DNA of 23,047 nt from Conidiobolus incongruus B7586 (lineage: Eukaryota > Entomophthoromycota > Entomophthoromycetes > Entomophthorales > Conidiobolaceae). The DNA lies in NCBI GenBank assembly GCA_000697335.1, contig JNEM01011153.1, positions 1 to 23,047 of the forward strand, written 5' to 3'. The notes beneath the pieces were generated by a model. It was not told the DNA's origin and did not search any database. It worked only from the letters and a program-made list of their open reading frames with translations. Of the stretch, positions 11,377-22,200 are shown in pieces. The position numbers were made by a program, and so were the translations under genes. Position 1 is the stretch's first letter. Each line of letters starts with the position of its first letter.

Positions 11377-12392
11377 ATACCTAAATTCCTCTCTAAAAAA
11401 ATTTATTTGTATATTTATTAACTTTATAAAGAAGGTAAATTAACTTATAATATTGCTAGAATTACTAGTGTTAGTTAGTTTACTATAGTTAAAGCTATTA
11501 AGAATAGCAATAAAAACACATTTAAACTTAAACTTAAGTGTGTTAGAATTATAAATGAACATGATAAGAAGTATATCTATAGGTTAGTTAATACAAGCAA
11601 ATATAGTGCTATTGTAGAAATATAACAGGAATTATAAAACTATACAAGAATATTAGTTAGCACTAATACTATTATATATACTTTATATTAGTATAGATAC
11701 TACTTACACTTTAAGAAAAAATACCCCTAACTAAAAAAATCCTATTATAAAGTTAGGTGGGAGTTTAAATGTCACTACTAATATTAAACCAAGACTAATT
11801 AGAGTAAGGTTATTTAGTTTAATGAAACAAAAATATATTTTAATAAATCTAATAGAAATGCTAGATATTTTAAAAAAGATGTAGAATTATTTTGTGACTA
11901 TTATGTTAATTTTTCCCAAAAGTACAATAGTAGGTTAATTATTGTTTGGGGATATATGTTGTCTTTAGGTATAAAGTATCTTTGTAAAGTTAATAGGGGA
12001 ATTAATATTAAAATGTACTAAAGTATTTTGAATAATAAATTAAAAAAACCTATTAAATAATATAGGTTAAATAAATCTAATACTATTTTCTAGCAAGATA
12101 ATACCTCTTACTATACTATAGCTTTTACTACCAAATAGCTTAAAAATAACAAGATAACAATTATAAAATAGTTTTTTAATTTCTTAACTTTAACCTAATT
12201 AAACACCTTTAGGATTAGTTAAAAAAAGCTATTAAAGCTTTCCCCCTAGCAAAAAATTTAAATCAACTTTAAGAATATATTTAAGAAATATAGAACAAGA
12301 TAAACCTTTTTTAGTGTAAGAAGTTAGTTGATTCTATACCCCACAAACTTAAAGAAGTTAGAAAAGCTAAAAGTAGATACACTAGGTTTTAA
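11377..12392 (+). pseudogene. Tc1-like transposase relic
   Basis: About 338 codons, the usual Tc1 length. The original start is probably ATA at 11377 (from ATG), followed by PKFLS. The helix-turn-helix region reads LYKEGKLTYNIARITSVS. The catalytic DDE domain is clear: the WSDE block reads stop-F-N-E with N at 11821; VWGYM at 11944; QDN with an intact D at 12097; and SPDLNPIEHLW reads FLNFNLIKHL-stop at 12180-12212. Allowing for one lost base in a T run near 12172, 34 residues separate the second and third catalytic positions, hence DD34E. The first catalytic residue is D to N and the third E to K. There are more than a dozen in-frame stops, all TAA or TAG as far as I see. The protein ends SRYTRF at 12391. 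The changes at conserved motifs are mainly C to T or G to A, suggesting RIP-like or deamination decay. Confidence 0.88.
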
Positions 12393-12401
12393 TTTTTTTT
12401 A

Positions 12402-12616
12402 TCACCAAAAACCCACAAATTTATAACTCATCTTAGATAAAATATAAGTGTTTATATTTTAACCAATTAATAACTAAATATCATCATATAATGATATATA
12501 TTATTAATAAATATAATAGATTTTAATTATTTAATTTAAGTGTATATTATTAAATATTAATCAAGTTATTAGTAAAAATATAAGTGTTTTTGATTTTATG
12601 ACTCATTTTTGTAGGT
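12402..12616 (-). repeat. Right terminal inverted repeat of Tc1-like element
   Basis: About 215 nt, inverted copy of the left arm. TTTATAACT at 12420-12428 is the inner motif and TTTATGACT at 12595-12603 the outer motif, again exactly 175 nt apart. The arm ends TTTTTGTAGGT before TA. Confidence 0.85.
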
Positions 12617-12669
12617 TAGTATATAACAAAATAGTTATTTTTAAATTTTATAATCAATTTAATTATATA

Positions 12670-13975
12670 TAAAGTTATCTTGAAATTGCAAAATTATAAT
12701 ATTAAAATAATCTTATTTTTTTTGAATATAATATTATATTTAATATTATTACTTTATATATTAAATCATAAAATTTTTTGAGATTAAAAATAGGAAATAA
12801 TGAAATATATCATTTATAAATATAATTATTCAATATAAAATTATATTTTTTTTATTATTAATAGTTTTTTTTTAATTTTGGTAAAATTAAAATAACTTGA
12901 TAATATCTTTATTTAATAAATTAATATTCAATATTTTGTCAATTAATAAATTTTTTGTAATAATTCTTTTTTATATAAATTTAATTTTTAATTAACAAAA
13001 GTAATTATATTGTCATAAGTTATAATATAGTAAATATATTAAATATAGTTATTTTTTCCAATAAAACTTAATTAGAAAGTTTTTTAAAGTTTTAATATAG
13101 TATGTTTTATAATTAATAATTAAAATAATTGATATTATTAAAATATATTCAAGATATTAATAAAAAAAATTTAAAATGAATTATTAATTAGATTAAATTC
13201 AAAAAGTATATCAAAATAATATAAATCATTATAATTTATTATAAAAATCAAAATTTATATATAAATATTTATTTTCAAAAATATTTATAATATGGATCGT
13301 TTTATTTTAAATAAGTAATTTGATTTATATTATAATAAAAAATAATATAAAGGGATTTTTAGTTCATTAACTATAATAAATTATTATAAAAGCCTTGATA
13401 TTTAGCTATCTTCAATAGGTTTTATTTAAATATAATTCTTTTTTAATTTTTTAGGTTTATATTAAATTACAAAATATTTTTATATATTTTTTTTAATTCA
13501 TTGATATTTATATATTAATATATATAGTGTGTCAATATAATTGATATTAAAGACCTTTAAAAACTTTTTAACTAAAATAGAGAGATATTTTTTGATTGAT
13601 ATTTTTTACTCAATAAATAATTACAATAGGAAAAATTAAAATTAATATTAAATTTTAATAAAATTAAAATAATCTCTGTATTATTTATAATATAATTTAC
13701 CTAATGATGAATAATTAACCTGAATAAAACATTAACTTGATAAACTCTGGGAAAATTTTGAAAAACTTTAAAAAAATTTGAATTTATTCTTTATTACTAT
13801 TGAATAAAATGATTTTAAAAAGAATTATTAAGTTTAGGATAAAATAAATTAATAAATTTTATATTATTGATTATTTAAGAGATTTAATAATATATATATG
13901 TGTGTATTATATTCTCAAATTAATAATATACCTGAAAAATCAAAAATTAAAAAATTTCCCATTTCTCTGAATCTG
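12670..13975 (+). repeat. Dispersed repeat, copy B
   Basis: Matches copies A and C, best in its right half: TTTTTAACTAAAATAGAGAGAT (13564; AAAAAGAT variant in C at 20037), and the right end CTGAAAAATCAAAAATTAAA at 13932 followed by TTTCCCATTT. The left boundary is unclear because the Tc1-like element ends just before it; B may be truncated. No coding potential. Confidence 0.6.
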
Positions 13976-15246
13976 GGGTAATAATTGAAATAAAATATAT
14001 TCAAAATCATGAATTCAATATGAATTTTATAATCAAATTAACAGATATTTAACATGCATAAATAATAATTCATATATAAAAACTTATGCATATTTTAATC
14101 TAATATATTTCCCACTAATATATTATTGAGACTAGGTATAAATATACAGTTTATTCATTGAATTTAATTTGTTATAACTGGACCTATTTATTCCATCACA
14201 AAGTAATGATATATGATGGTTCTTTATATATTAATATGACTCGAAAATAAACTCACCCATTGAAATGAATCTCTTAAAAAGGTGCAGAATATTAGACAAC
14301 CAGTCCAAACTGTTAGAAAAATAAAAAAGACAAGATAAACTTGAATGATTTAAATATTTCAAACAAATTAAATATTGGATTACAATATAGGATTTCTAGA
14401 ATATCACAAGTTCCTGGGGCTAGGGGTTAAAGTATCCTGATCAAATATTAATAGTAATAATATTTCGTTTAAAAATATATCTTATAAACACTAATTTAAA
14501 TCAATATCAGTTATAAGATAAATTAATTTGATACATATTGTGATTTTCATTCAATTTATTAAATTTAACTACAATTTAATCCAGTTAAACATTTTTCTGA
14601 GGTAAATATGAATTGATTAACTAAATATTTTTAAATTAATAAAATGAATTTGTCTCTTCTTGAAAATAATGAAAATAATGATAAGATTATCAAATATTTA
14701 AATCAATTCAAATATTTTCTCAATTAATTTATCAAATTCAATATATTTATAATTATATTACTAAGTATAGAGAAATAGAAAACACATTTCGAAAAATATA
14801 TATCTGATGAAATATTATTGTATTTTCATGAAATACTCTCCTCTATTAAATGTATAAATGATTTGAAATTCTCCAATCTTGATATCAAGAATCATGAGTT
14901 CATGTGAAATATAATATAAATTTGGAAAAATTATATTAAAATATATAATCGGCACAACTGATATCCAAGTTAAAGCAGAAAGTTAAAACAGAATTTGATC
15001 TTAATTTTCTAAATCAACGGGTCTTATATATTTAAATAAAAAAATAATGCTACAGTTTGAAGAATTACTGGCTTTACGGTTTTGCTATATGCAATCAATA
15101 AATCAATTCATCAATAATATACACAAATCGATTGAATAGCTACCTATTATAGTTATTCAAAATATCTATAACATATCATGCTATCCGTGATTTAAAACCT
15201 TTGGAATTTCAATACAATAAACTATTCCTGGCGAACTTCGGATTAT
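13976..15246. other. Intergenic upstream of P450-B
   Basis: Moderate AT content begins abruptly where copy B ends. No gene is seen. A short GC-richer patch at about 14410-14440 (TTCCTGGGGCTAGGGG) stands out but has no counterpart before P450-A. Confidence 0.45.
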
Positions 15247-15322
15247 CCAGAGAATCTCAAGGGGTTCTTGTTCCGGAATTTTGCGGGATCCACTTCCCAA
15301 ATTGTCACGAGTGATTCAATTT
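15247..15322 (+). promoter_or_regulatory. Conserved upstream block of P450-B
   Basis: Counterpart of 6221-6292, 420 nt before the start codon, sharing CGGGATC, TTCCCAA and TCACGA. Here it also holds the palindrome TTCCGGAA, where P450-A has TTCCGCAC. Inferred upstream activating region. Confidence 0.55.
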
Positions 15323-15600
15323 TTTCAAATCCTTGGTAAAAATGGAATATTGAAATATCTATTTAACTTGATTAAACTCAAATCTAGATTATCTCATCAA
15401 ACCTAAATTTTCATAATTACGACTTTTATCAATAATTGATTCAATTTTTAAAAAACAATTGATCATTAATTTGCACCCTGATTTATTTAACCACTTAATA
15501 AACCTATACGAACTTTTGCCTTGAAAAAACTTGTCAAATCCACTTTAGTGGTACTATATTGTGTACTGGCTCTCAAATGAACAGTTGAATCATTTCAAGT

Positions 15601-15607
15601 TATATAA
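15601..15607 (+). promoter_or_regulatory. TATA box of P450-B
   Basis: TATATAA, 66 nt before the ATG at 15667. An upstream in-frame ATG at 15613 is only 6 nt past this box, too close to be transcribed, which decides the start in favour of 15667. Confidence 0.6.
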
Positions 15608-15666
15608 GGTAAATGAGAGTGCCATTTTTCATACAAAAATCGACAAATAATACCTCCATATTAGAT

Positions 15667-17544
15667 ATGATATACTTGTCACTCATTACAATCCCAATCA
15701 TCTTAACTCTATACAAACTGTACACTATTTTAAAATGTCCAAAGGAGCTCCAGCAACTACCAGCTGCTCCATTCCTAAGATTCTTCAAGTTGGCAATATC
15801 TAAGCGACCATTTGATGAGAAGTTCGAGGAATTATTTCAAGGGTTAATTGATGAGCATGGAATTATTAGGGTAAATTTATCTATAATAGTTGAGTTATAA
15901 TATTAACTTTGGTCAGGTTATGACACACGAAGGATGGTCAGTAATGGTGGGAGATCCTAAGATAGGGAAAGAGATAGCTGTCAAGTCAGGTATTAATACA
16001 TTCTCATTTTTTAAGCTAATAGTCTGATTGAATTAGATATTTTTGAAAAGCCAAGTACTAAAAAAATGAAACTGAGTCCTTTACTCCTGAAATTTGTTGG
16101 ACCAAGTCAAGTTGGTAGCAACAATGGCGAGGTATGCTGATTATATAGTTTCGATGATAATCTCAATATTTAATATTGGTTATCAATTAGGAATGGAAGA
16201 GACATCGCAAAGTTATCAATCCTATTTTCAACAAGACGTGGAGTACCGAAATGTTTGGCAATTGTGTCAACGATTTGATTGAGAATTGGCAACAGTATGA
16301 TGGTAAGGAAGTGAAAGTGCACGATATGATCCAAAGGTAGCATATGCAAGAATTTTGTATCGCTGAAATTTAATGGAGTTGATTAGATTGACTTTAGATG
16401 TCCTCGGAAAAGCAATATTCAACATAGACTTCCAAGTAACTACCTCTAAAGCCAAATTTTTACAATATTAACACTTATATAGTCTGTGAAAGACCCCGAT
16501 TCCAAATTGTACCACCTCTATAACAATATTACTAGCATCCTATTCTATCAATTCCAGTACATTGCTTTTCCATTTTTGGATAGTTTACCATACTTTAGAA
16601 GAACTCAGTTGAATCAAAACTTGGACGACTATAACAATTTTGTAGAAGAGATGATTAGCATTAAGGAAAAAGAATTGAAAAATAAAGAGATTGAAGATAA
16701 AGATGACTTGATCACTGCTTTAATTAAATCTAATGAGACAGAATCGGATGTGAAGTTGACTAGTGAAGAAATCAGAGTAAGCCAAATATATTGATTTAGG
16801 ATTAATAGTTATTAATCTTAGGGATTCAGGATAATATTAAAGCTTTTATCTTAGCAGGTCATGATACCACTTCAAATACTTTAACTGGTACTTTGTATTA
16901 TTTGGCTCGTTATCCAGTAAGTTACATATTTTTTTCTATAACATCATATTATTGATATTAAAATTGAAGGACATTCAAGATAAACTCCGTGAACAAATCT
17001 TAGAAGCTTTGGGTCATCCCAATGAACTAACCATCCCAACCATCGATCAACTGAAAAATATTACCTATTTGGACCTCGTCAACAAAGAATCCATTCGAAT
17101 TATGACTACTGTCAGCGGTGTCAATCGCACTACATCCCGTACTTACACACTATCCAACGGTATCACAATCCCCAAAGGCACATTGGTAGTTTTACACACA
17201 TGGGCTATACATCACAATAAAAACTTCTTCAAAAATCCTGAACAGTTCATTCCTGATCGATTTCAAGATATCACCAGTGATGAATCTAAAGCTTGGTTGC
17301 CGTTTCTAGTTGGAAATAGATCTTGTAAGCCACTTATGACTTAAATTATACTATTTCTAATATGTTATTAGGTATTGGAACAACTTTCAGTCTTATGGAA
17401 CAACGAGTCACTATCGCAATGTTACTTCAAAAATTTGAATTTATTTTACCTCGTGATAATGATGATTTTGACAAAGTGAGATTATCATCAATTGGAGTGG
17501 TTCGCCCCAGTGATTTAAAGGTGATGGTTAAAGTTAGACTCTAA
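15667..17544 (+). CDS. Cytochrome P450 monooxygenase, P450-B
   Basis: Intact paralogue of P450-A with the same role and unknown substrate. Exons: 15667-15870, 15917-15989, 16037-16131, 16191-16336, 16387-16435, 16483-16776, 16830-16916, 16970-17324 and 17372-17544. All nine lengths equal those of P450-A; 491 aa, no stop. Introns are GT-AG, 46-59 nt; intron 7 ends AAG rather than TAG. Motifs: anchor 2-17 and LPAAP, W126-K-R-H-R130, AGHDTTS 296-302, E356-S-I-R359, PDRF 411-414, FLVGNRSCIG with C435 split by intron 8. Differences from P450-A concentrate in exon 6 (34 of 98 residues), around helices F and G, where P450s usually recognise substrate, while exon 5 is identical. I infer that the two enzymes may differ in substrate. 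Exon 4 shares 59 identical nucleotides with P450-A (16239-16297), a possible conversion patch. The start is chosen by alignment to P450-A and by distance from the TATA box. Confidence 0.95.
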
Positions 17545-17969
17545 AGGATTTTATACGCTTTAAAATTGATATTGGAAAAATGAATCAAATTAATATTTTT
17601 TCAGTAGCCTAATATTAAATATATTAAATTACATTCAATTTTGTTAAAAATTGTTTAATTTGATTTTATTGCAATTAAAAAACACTTAACAATCAATATG
17701 TATATCATTATATACATTGATTAATATCAAGGCGATGAAAATGATTTTGAAAAACTTTTGAAATTCCACTTTAGTTGATATTTTTTTAAATTCAAATATA
17801 ATTAAATTCTACGTTTAATATATTAGTCAATTTTTCTGGTATTATGTTATTAACTTTAAGAATATTCAACCATTTTCTTTAAGGACTAAAATTTTTTCTA
17901 AAAAATTATTTCAATATAATATATACAATACTAGAATAGAGTAAATTATAAATATATTTCATTGAATTG

Positions 17970-18005
<36 letters not shown>

Positions 18006-18478
18006 TATATAGTAATTATTCTTTTCATTGTTAGTACAGTTCCACAAATTTAACCTATTAGATTATAATTAATACAATATTAAATATTAAAAATCAAAAT
18101 ATTAAGATTTAGACTTTTCCATAATATTCTTAAGAAAGTGATAAATTGAATCAAATAAAATTATAACTAATTTTCTAAATGAAATCATCAATGCCCTTAA
18201 ATTCTGAGATAGACTTATTTTTCAATATGATTTAAATAATTGATTCTATATATGGTTGTAAAATGATATCCAATATAGAAATAATGGATGTATTATTTTC
18301 TTTAATAAACACTAAATAATTTGATTTTTGTTTATATTTGAAGTTAAATACAATTAACAAATTCACCTACCAATTTTAAAATAAAAATATTAATCCAAAA
18401 TCATATAAAGCAAACCAAATAAATATTAGGACTTATCAAATTTGATAAAATATGGTCCATTTATTTTCTCATTATAGG
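17545..18478. other. Intergenic between P450-B and psi-3
   Basis: AT-rich spacer without a gene. It contains a (TA)n microsatellite at 17974-18002. The first 150 nt resemble the 3' flank of P450-A weakly. Confidence 0.45.
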
Positions 18479-18499
18479 TATAAAAAAAGAATCACAGTC
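18479..18499 (+). promoter_or_regulatory. Relic core promoter of psi-3
   Basis: TATAAAA at 18479, with CAGTC starting at 18495, the same 16-nt step as at P450-A and psi-1. The lost start codon would lie near 18543. Confidence 0.5.
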
Positions 18500-18542
18500 T
18501 TATGTTATATCTTATTATATCTATTTTTTTATAAAAAAAGGA

Positions 18543-21500
18543 GAAAATACTTTGTTAATTATAGTTCTAATAATCCTTATCCTAAACAAATTATATACTC
18601 TTCTAAAATATTTTAAAGAGTTGGAATAAATACTTAATACTCCATTTTTAGGTTCTTTTAAATTATAATTTTCTAATCTAATATTAGTTAGAAAGTTCAA
18701 GGAATTGTTTGAGGAATTAATATATAATTATATAATTATCAGAGTATATTAAATATCAATAATTTATATTATAAATTATTATAGTTTTAGATTAAGATAT
18801 TCTATAATTAGTCAGTGGTCATAGAAAATTTTAAAATAAGGAATAAGATCTTTATAAAATTAGATAACATAATATTAGAATATCATAATAATATTAAATA
18901 TATAACCTGCTAAATATCTTTAAAAAGCCAGATATAAAAAAATATAATTATGCCAATATTTAGTTATATTCTTTAATCCTGATAATATTGAGTATATTAA
19001 TAAAAAATAACTCTTTAGTTTTATCTGTTTTGAATAATATTATATTATATAAGGGATAGAAGGGAAATAAAAAGGTTATTATTTTAAATTTTAACTAAAT
19101 ATAGAAAAATTGAAAGTTTAAAAATATATCAAAGATTTAAAAATTAATAATAATATAATAATAAGGAATTAAAGATAAATGAATTAATTTAATAATAATT
19201 CAACAGATATTATAATTATAGTATTATTTTATAGTTTAAATAATGGGAATTTTATAATTAAAAATAAATATAATATAAATTTAATATTTTTTGATTATTA
19301 ATAACTTTTTCCTATATTTTCAATAATCTCATAATATTTAAAAAATAGTTCTTTTTATTAAAGACTGAAATTTGATATTTTATAAAAATAATTAAATTCT
19401 TTTATAGAAATTTTCTCTTTTATAAGCTAGTTTTTTAATTACCTAAAGCAATTATAGTTATATAAGTAATAATCTAAAGAATATACCAAATATGGTATTT
19501 TTTTATAGATATTTTTAATTAGAAAGTCTTTTATATCTTTAAATTTATATATTTTACAATTATTATGTAAAATAATAAATTTTCTTAAATTATATTAAAA
19601 ACACTAATTAAAAATACTTTTATTTAAAAAACAATATAATGCTTATTATTAATTAATTTCCTTTTAAAAATTAAATAAGAGTATCATATATTATTATAAT
19701 TTATTATTGTAATTATTATTTATTTATTAATAAAATATTTATTTAAAAAAATCTACAATAAAGGTTAATTTAATTTAATATTTTGATTTATATTTTAGTA
19801 AAAAATTATATATAAAGATTTAAGATTGATTAATTATAATTATAGTTATTTATTATGAATTTTAGGTTTCTAGTAATATTTTAGTAAGTTTTATTTAATA
19901 ATAGCTACTTTAACTTTATTTTAAACTTTAGATAAATTATAAAATACTTATTTTATATTTTTATTTATTAATTTGGATTTAAACTTTAATATATATAAAA
20001 TACTTATAAAACTGATATTAGAATATTTAGATAATTTTTTAACTAAAATAAAAAGATACTTTTTAATATATTTTCTCACTCTATTAATAATTAAAAAAAT
20101 AATAATTGAAGTTAGTTTTTTAAATTTTAATTAATTTTAAATAATTTCTTTGTTAATCTTAAAGTAATTTAGTTAGTGATAAATAGTTAATCTAGATAAT
20201 ATTTTATTATTAAAAGTTACCTGTAAATTTTAAATAATTTTAAAGGATTTATAGTTAAGTTTTACTAATACTAAAACAAAAAACTTCTGATAATTATTAT
20301 TTAGTTTAAATATAATTAAATTAAATAATTAATTTTAAAAATTTAATTTTTTAATCATAAAAATTATTATATATATATATATTAAAAATATATAATTTCC
20401 TATTTATTTTGTATATATTTTTCATTTAAAACCAATAATATGTTTGAAAAATCAGAAATTAAAAAATTTCCCATTACTTCAAATTTAAGATATTAGTTAT
20501 TATTTAATGCTTTAGATGTTCTTGATAAAGCCAAATTTAATTTCAACTTCTAAGTAATAAATACCAATCCAAATATAGAAATACATATAAACTTGAGCTT
20601 TAATTGGTAAAAGATCCCAAATCCAAATTATATAACTTGTATATTACTATCACCAGGAACTTATTTCAATTTTACTATATTATCTTTCCCTTATTGATAA
20701 TTTACCATTCTTGAAACATCCATATTTAAATCAAAAATTGGTTGATTATAACAATTGAAATGATTGAATGATCAGCTTGGGGAAAGAAATGGAAAATAGA
20801 CAAATCGGAGATAATGATGTACTAATTATTGGATTGATTAAGCCTAACAAGATAGACCTTGATGCGGAGCTGACTAGAGACGAAATTAAAGTAAGTCTTT
20901 AATACTAACAAACCTTATATTTTAATCTTGAATGATTAAGATGATATCAAAATAATTATTTTAGGGGGTCATGATATTAAATCTAATATAACAATTGCTA
21001 TATTGAGATTTTTTGGCTTGTTATCCCTTATTTTTGATACTTTTCATTATATGAAATATATCTTCAATTTTAAAATTACAGAATATTCAACAAAAAGAAC
21101 TTCAACGGATTCTGGAAGCTGTGTATCACCCTTGTCGGCTCAAGATTTGAAACATTGATCAATTAAGGAATGTTCTCTACCTGGACCCCGTTAACAAAGG
21201 ATTTATACCCATCACAACCACATTTCATTTGGTCAACCGCATAAAGTCCCAAACTCACAATCTGGGCAATGGTACCAAAGTCTCCAAAGATATGGCCGTT
21301 ACTTTACTAATATGAGCTATGTATCATTACAAGAGTTACTTCAATATTTGAAAAATTCTATCATGCCAGATTTAAAAATACTTTGAGTTATTAATGGGAA
21401 GCTTGGCTACATTTATTCACTGGCAACCGATCCTATAAGCCTTATATCATTGACATCATACAATTACTCATATAATATGAGATATGAAAACCATTTTCAG

Positions 21501-21650
21501 TATCATGAAACAATGTGTAATGATTGCAATACCATTAAAACAATTTGAAAATATTCTAAAAATAATAAGGATTTTGATACGGATAGGCTGATTTCATTTT
21601 CAGTAATTAGTTTCAATGAAGTTTATATTCAAGTTAAACCTAAAATATGA
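18543..21650 (+). pseudogene. Cytochrome P450 pseudogene psi-3, split by repeat C
   Basis: Third P450 copy, dead. 5' part: exon 1 from about 18543 to 18744 (KLYTLLKYFKEL, RKFKELFEEL), exon 2 near 18789-18860 (the conserved GW is N-stop), exon 3 near 18916-19012 (IFKKPDIKK). Repeat copy C (19013-20490) follows where exon 4 should be; exon 4 with WxxxR is missing. 3' part: exon 5 at 20505-20553 (CAA to TAA at its end), exon 6 at 20604-20890 (VKDPKSKLY, LTRDEIK) with a frameshift and stops, exon 7 near 20940-21028 (GGHDIKSN for AGHDTTSN), exon 8 from about 21082 (IQQKELQRILEAV, KGFIPI for KESIRI so ExxR is lost, then a frameshift and TGNRS), exon 9 near 21487-21650, ending in TGA. The donor of intron 8 is ATAAGC and the acceptor of intron 5 is AA. 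The 5' part is strongly AT-bleached; the 3' part keeps many C and G bases. Confidence 0.88.
19013..20490 (+). repeat. Dispersed repeat, copy C, inside psi-3
   Basis: Best-delimited copy: P450 exon 3 homology ends at about 19012, and exon 5 starts at 20505. It shares the order of motifs with copy A over about 1.45 kb. The right end is TTGAAAAATCAGAAATTAAA then TTTCCCATT. No target duplication is visible by eye. No coding frame. Confidence 0.7.
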
Positions 21651-22200
21651 ATAGGGATTATAATCGTGTAAATAATTTTATAATATTTTATCTTATTTTT
21701 GCAAATATATTTTGCAAGAAAAAAATTTTAATGTAATTATATATTAAAATTGAATCATGATAATGTAGAAGCTATATGGATTGATAGCTTATATCTCATA
21801 AAAAATTTAAAACATTACTCTGATTTAATATATATATATATATATATTTATTTATTTATTTTAAATAATATATAATCCGCTCCCAATTTCGAATAATAAA
21901 TAAATATCAATTAAATAATTCTTTTTCTTTTAAAATCTATTTTTTTTAAATGTGTATTTATTAAAATTATTTACATAATATAATATGTTATGAAATTTTA
22001 TTATTTATAAAAATTATTTTTATGCTACAATAATAACACAACTTTATCATTTTCGAGCTATATTAAAATTGTTATATATATGTATATTTAAATAATCTAA
22101 TTATTAAAATATTTTGGTTGGATATAATATAATATTCATCATAACTTATTAAAGCATAGATTTTTATAAAATTTTAATCAAATATTAATATAAGTTTCTA
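21651..22200. other. Intergenic downstream of psi-3
   Basis: AT-rich, no gene. Contains a (TA)n run at about 21828-21847 followed by TTTA repeats. Confidence 0.45.

Larger units (their letters stand above)
11055..12624 (+). mobile_element. Tc1-like DD34E transposon, IR/DR type, inactive
   Basis: A full-length but dead Tc1/mariner-superfamily element, about 1.55 kb. Long terminal inverted repeats (11062-11275 and 12402-12616) flank one transposase relic (11377-12392). The ends read TA-ACCTACAAAA on both sides, so TA target duplications probably lie at 11060-11061 and 12617-12618. The similarity TATA(C/T)AC extends a few bases outside, so the edge is uncertain by about 7 nt. Each inverted repeat carries two copies of a short motif, the IR/DR layout known from Sleeping Beauty-like Tc1 elements. 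It lies just left of repeat copy B. It is heavily AT-shifted. Confidence 0.9.

Noticed and set aside
11377-12392. Transposase using TAA/TAG as glutamine codons (variant code)
   Set aside because: The P450 genes end in TGA and TAA with standard code, and non-stop changes in the transposase (S to F, D to N, E to K, P to L) show the same C to T bias, so decay explains the stops.
15613-15666. Upstream in-frame ATG giving P450-B 18 extra residues
   Set aside because: It lies 6 nt past the TATA box, has no counterpart in P450-A, and would put a polar stretch before the membrane anchor.
16267-16455. Minus-strand frame inside P450-B
   Set aside because: Antisense shadow of exons 4-5.
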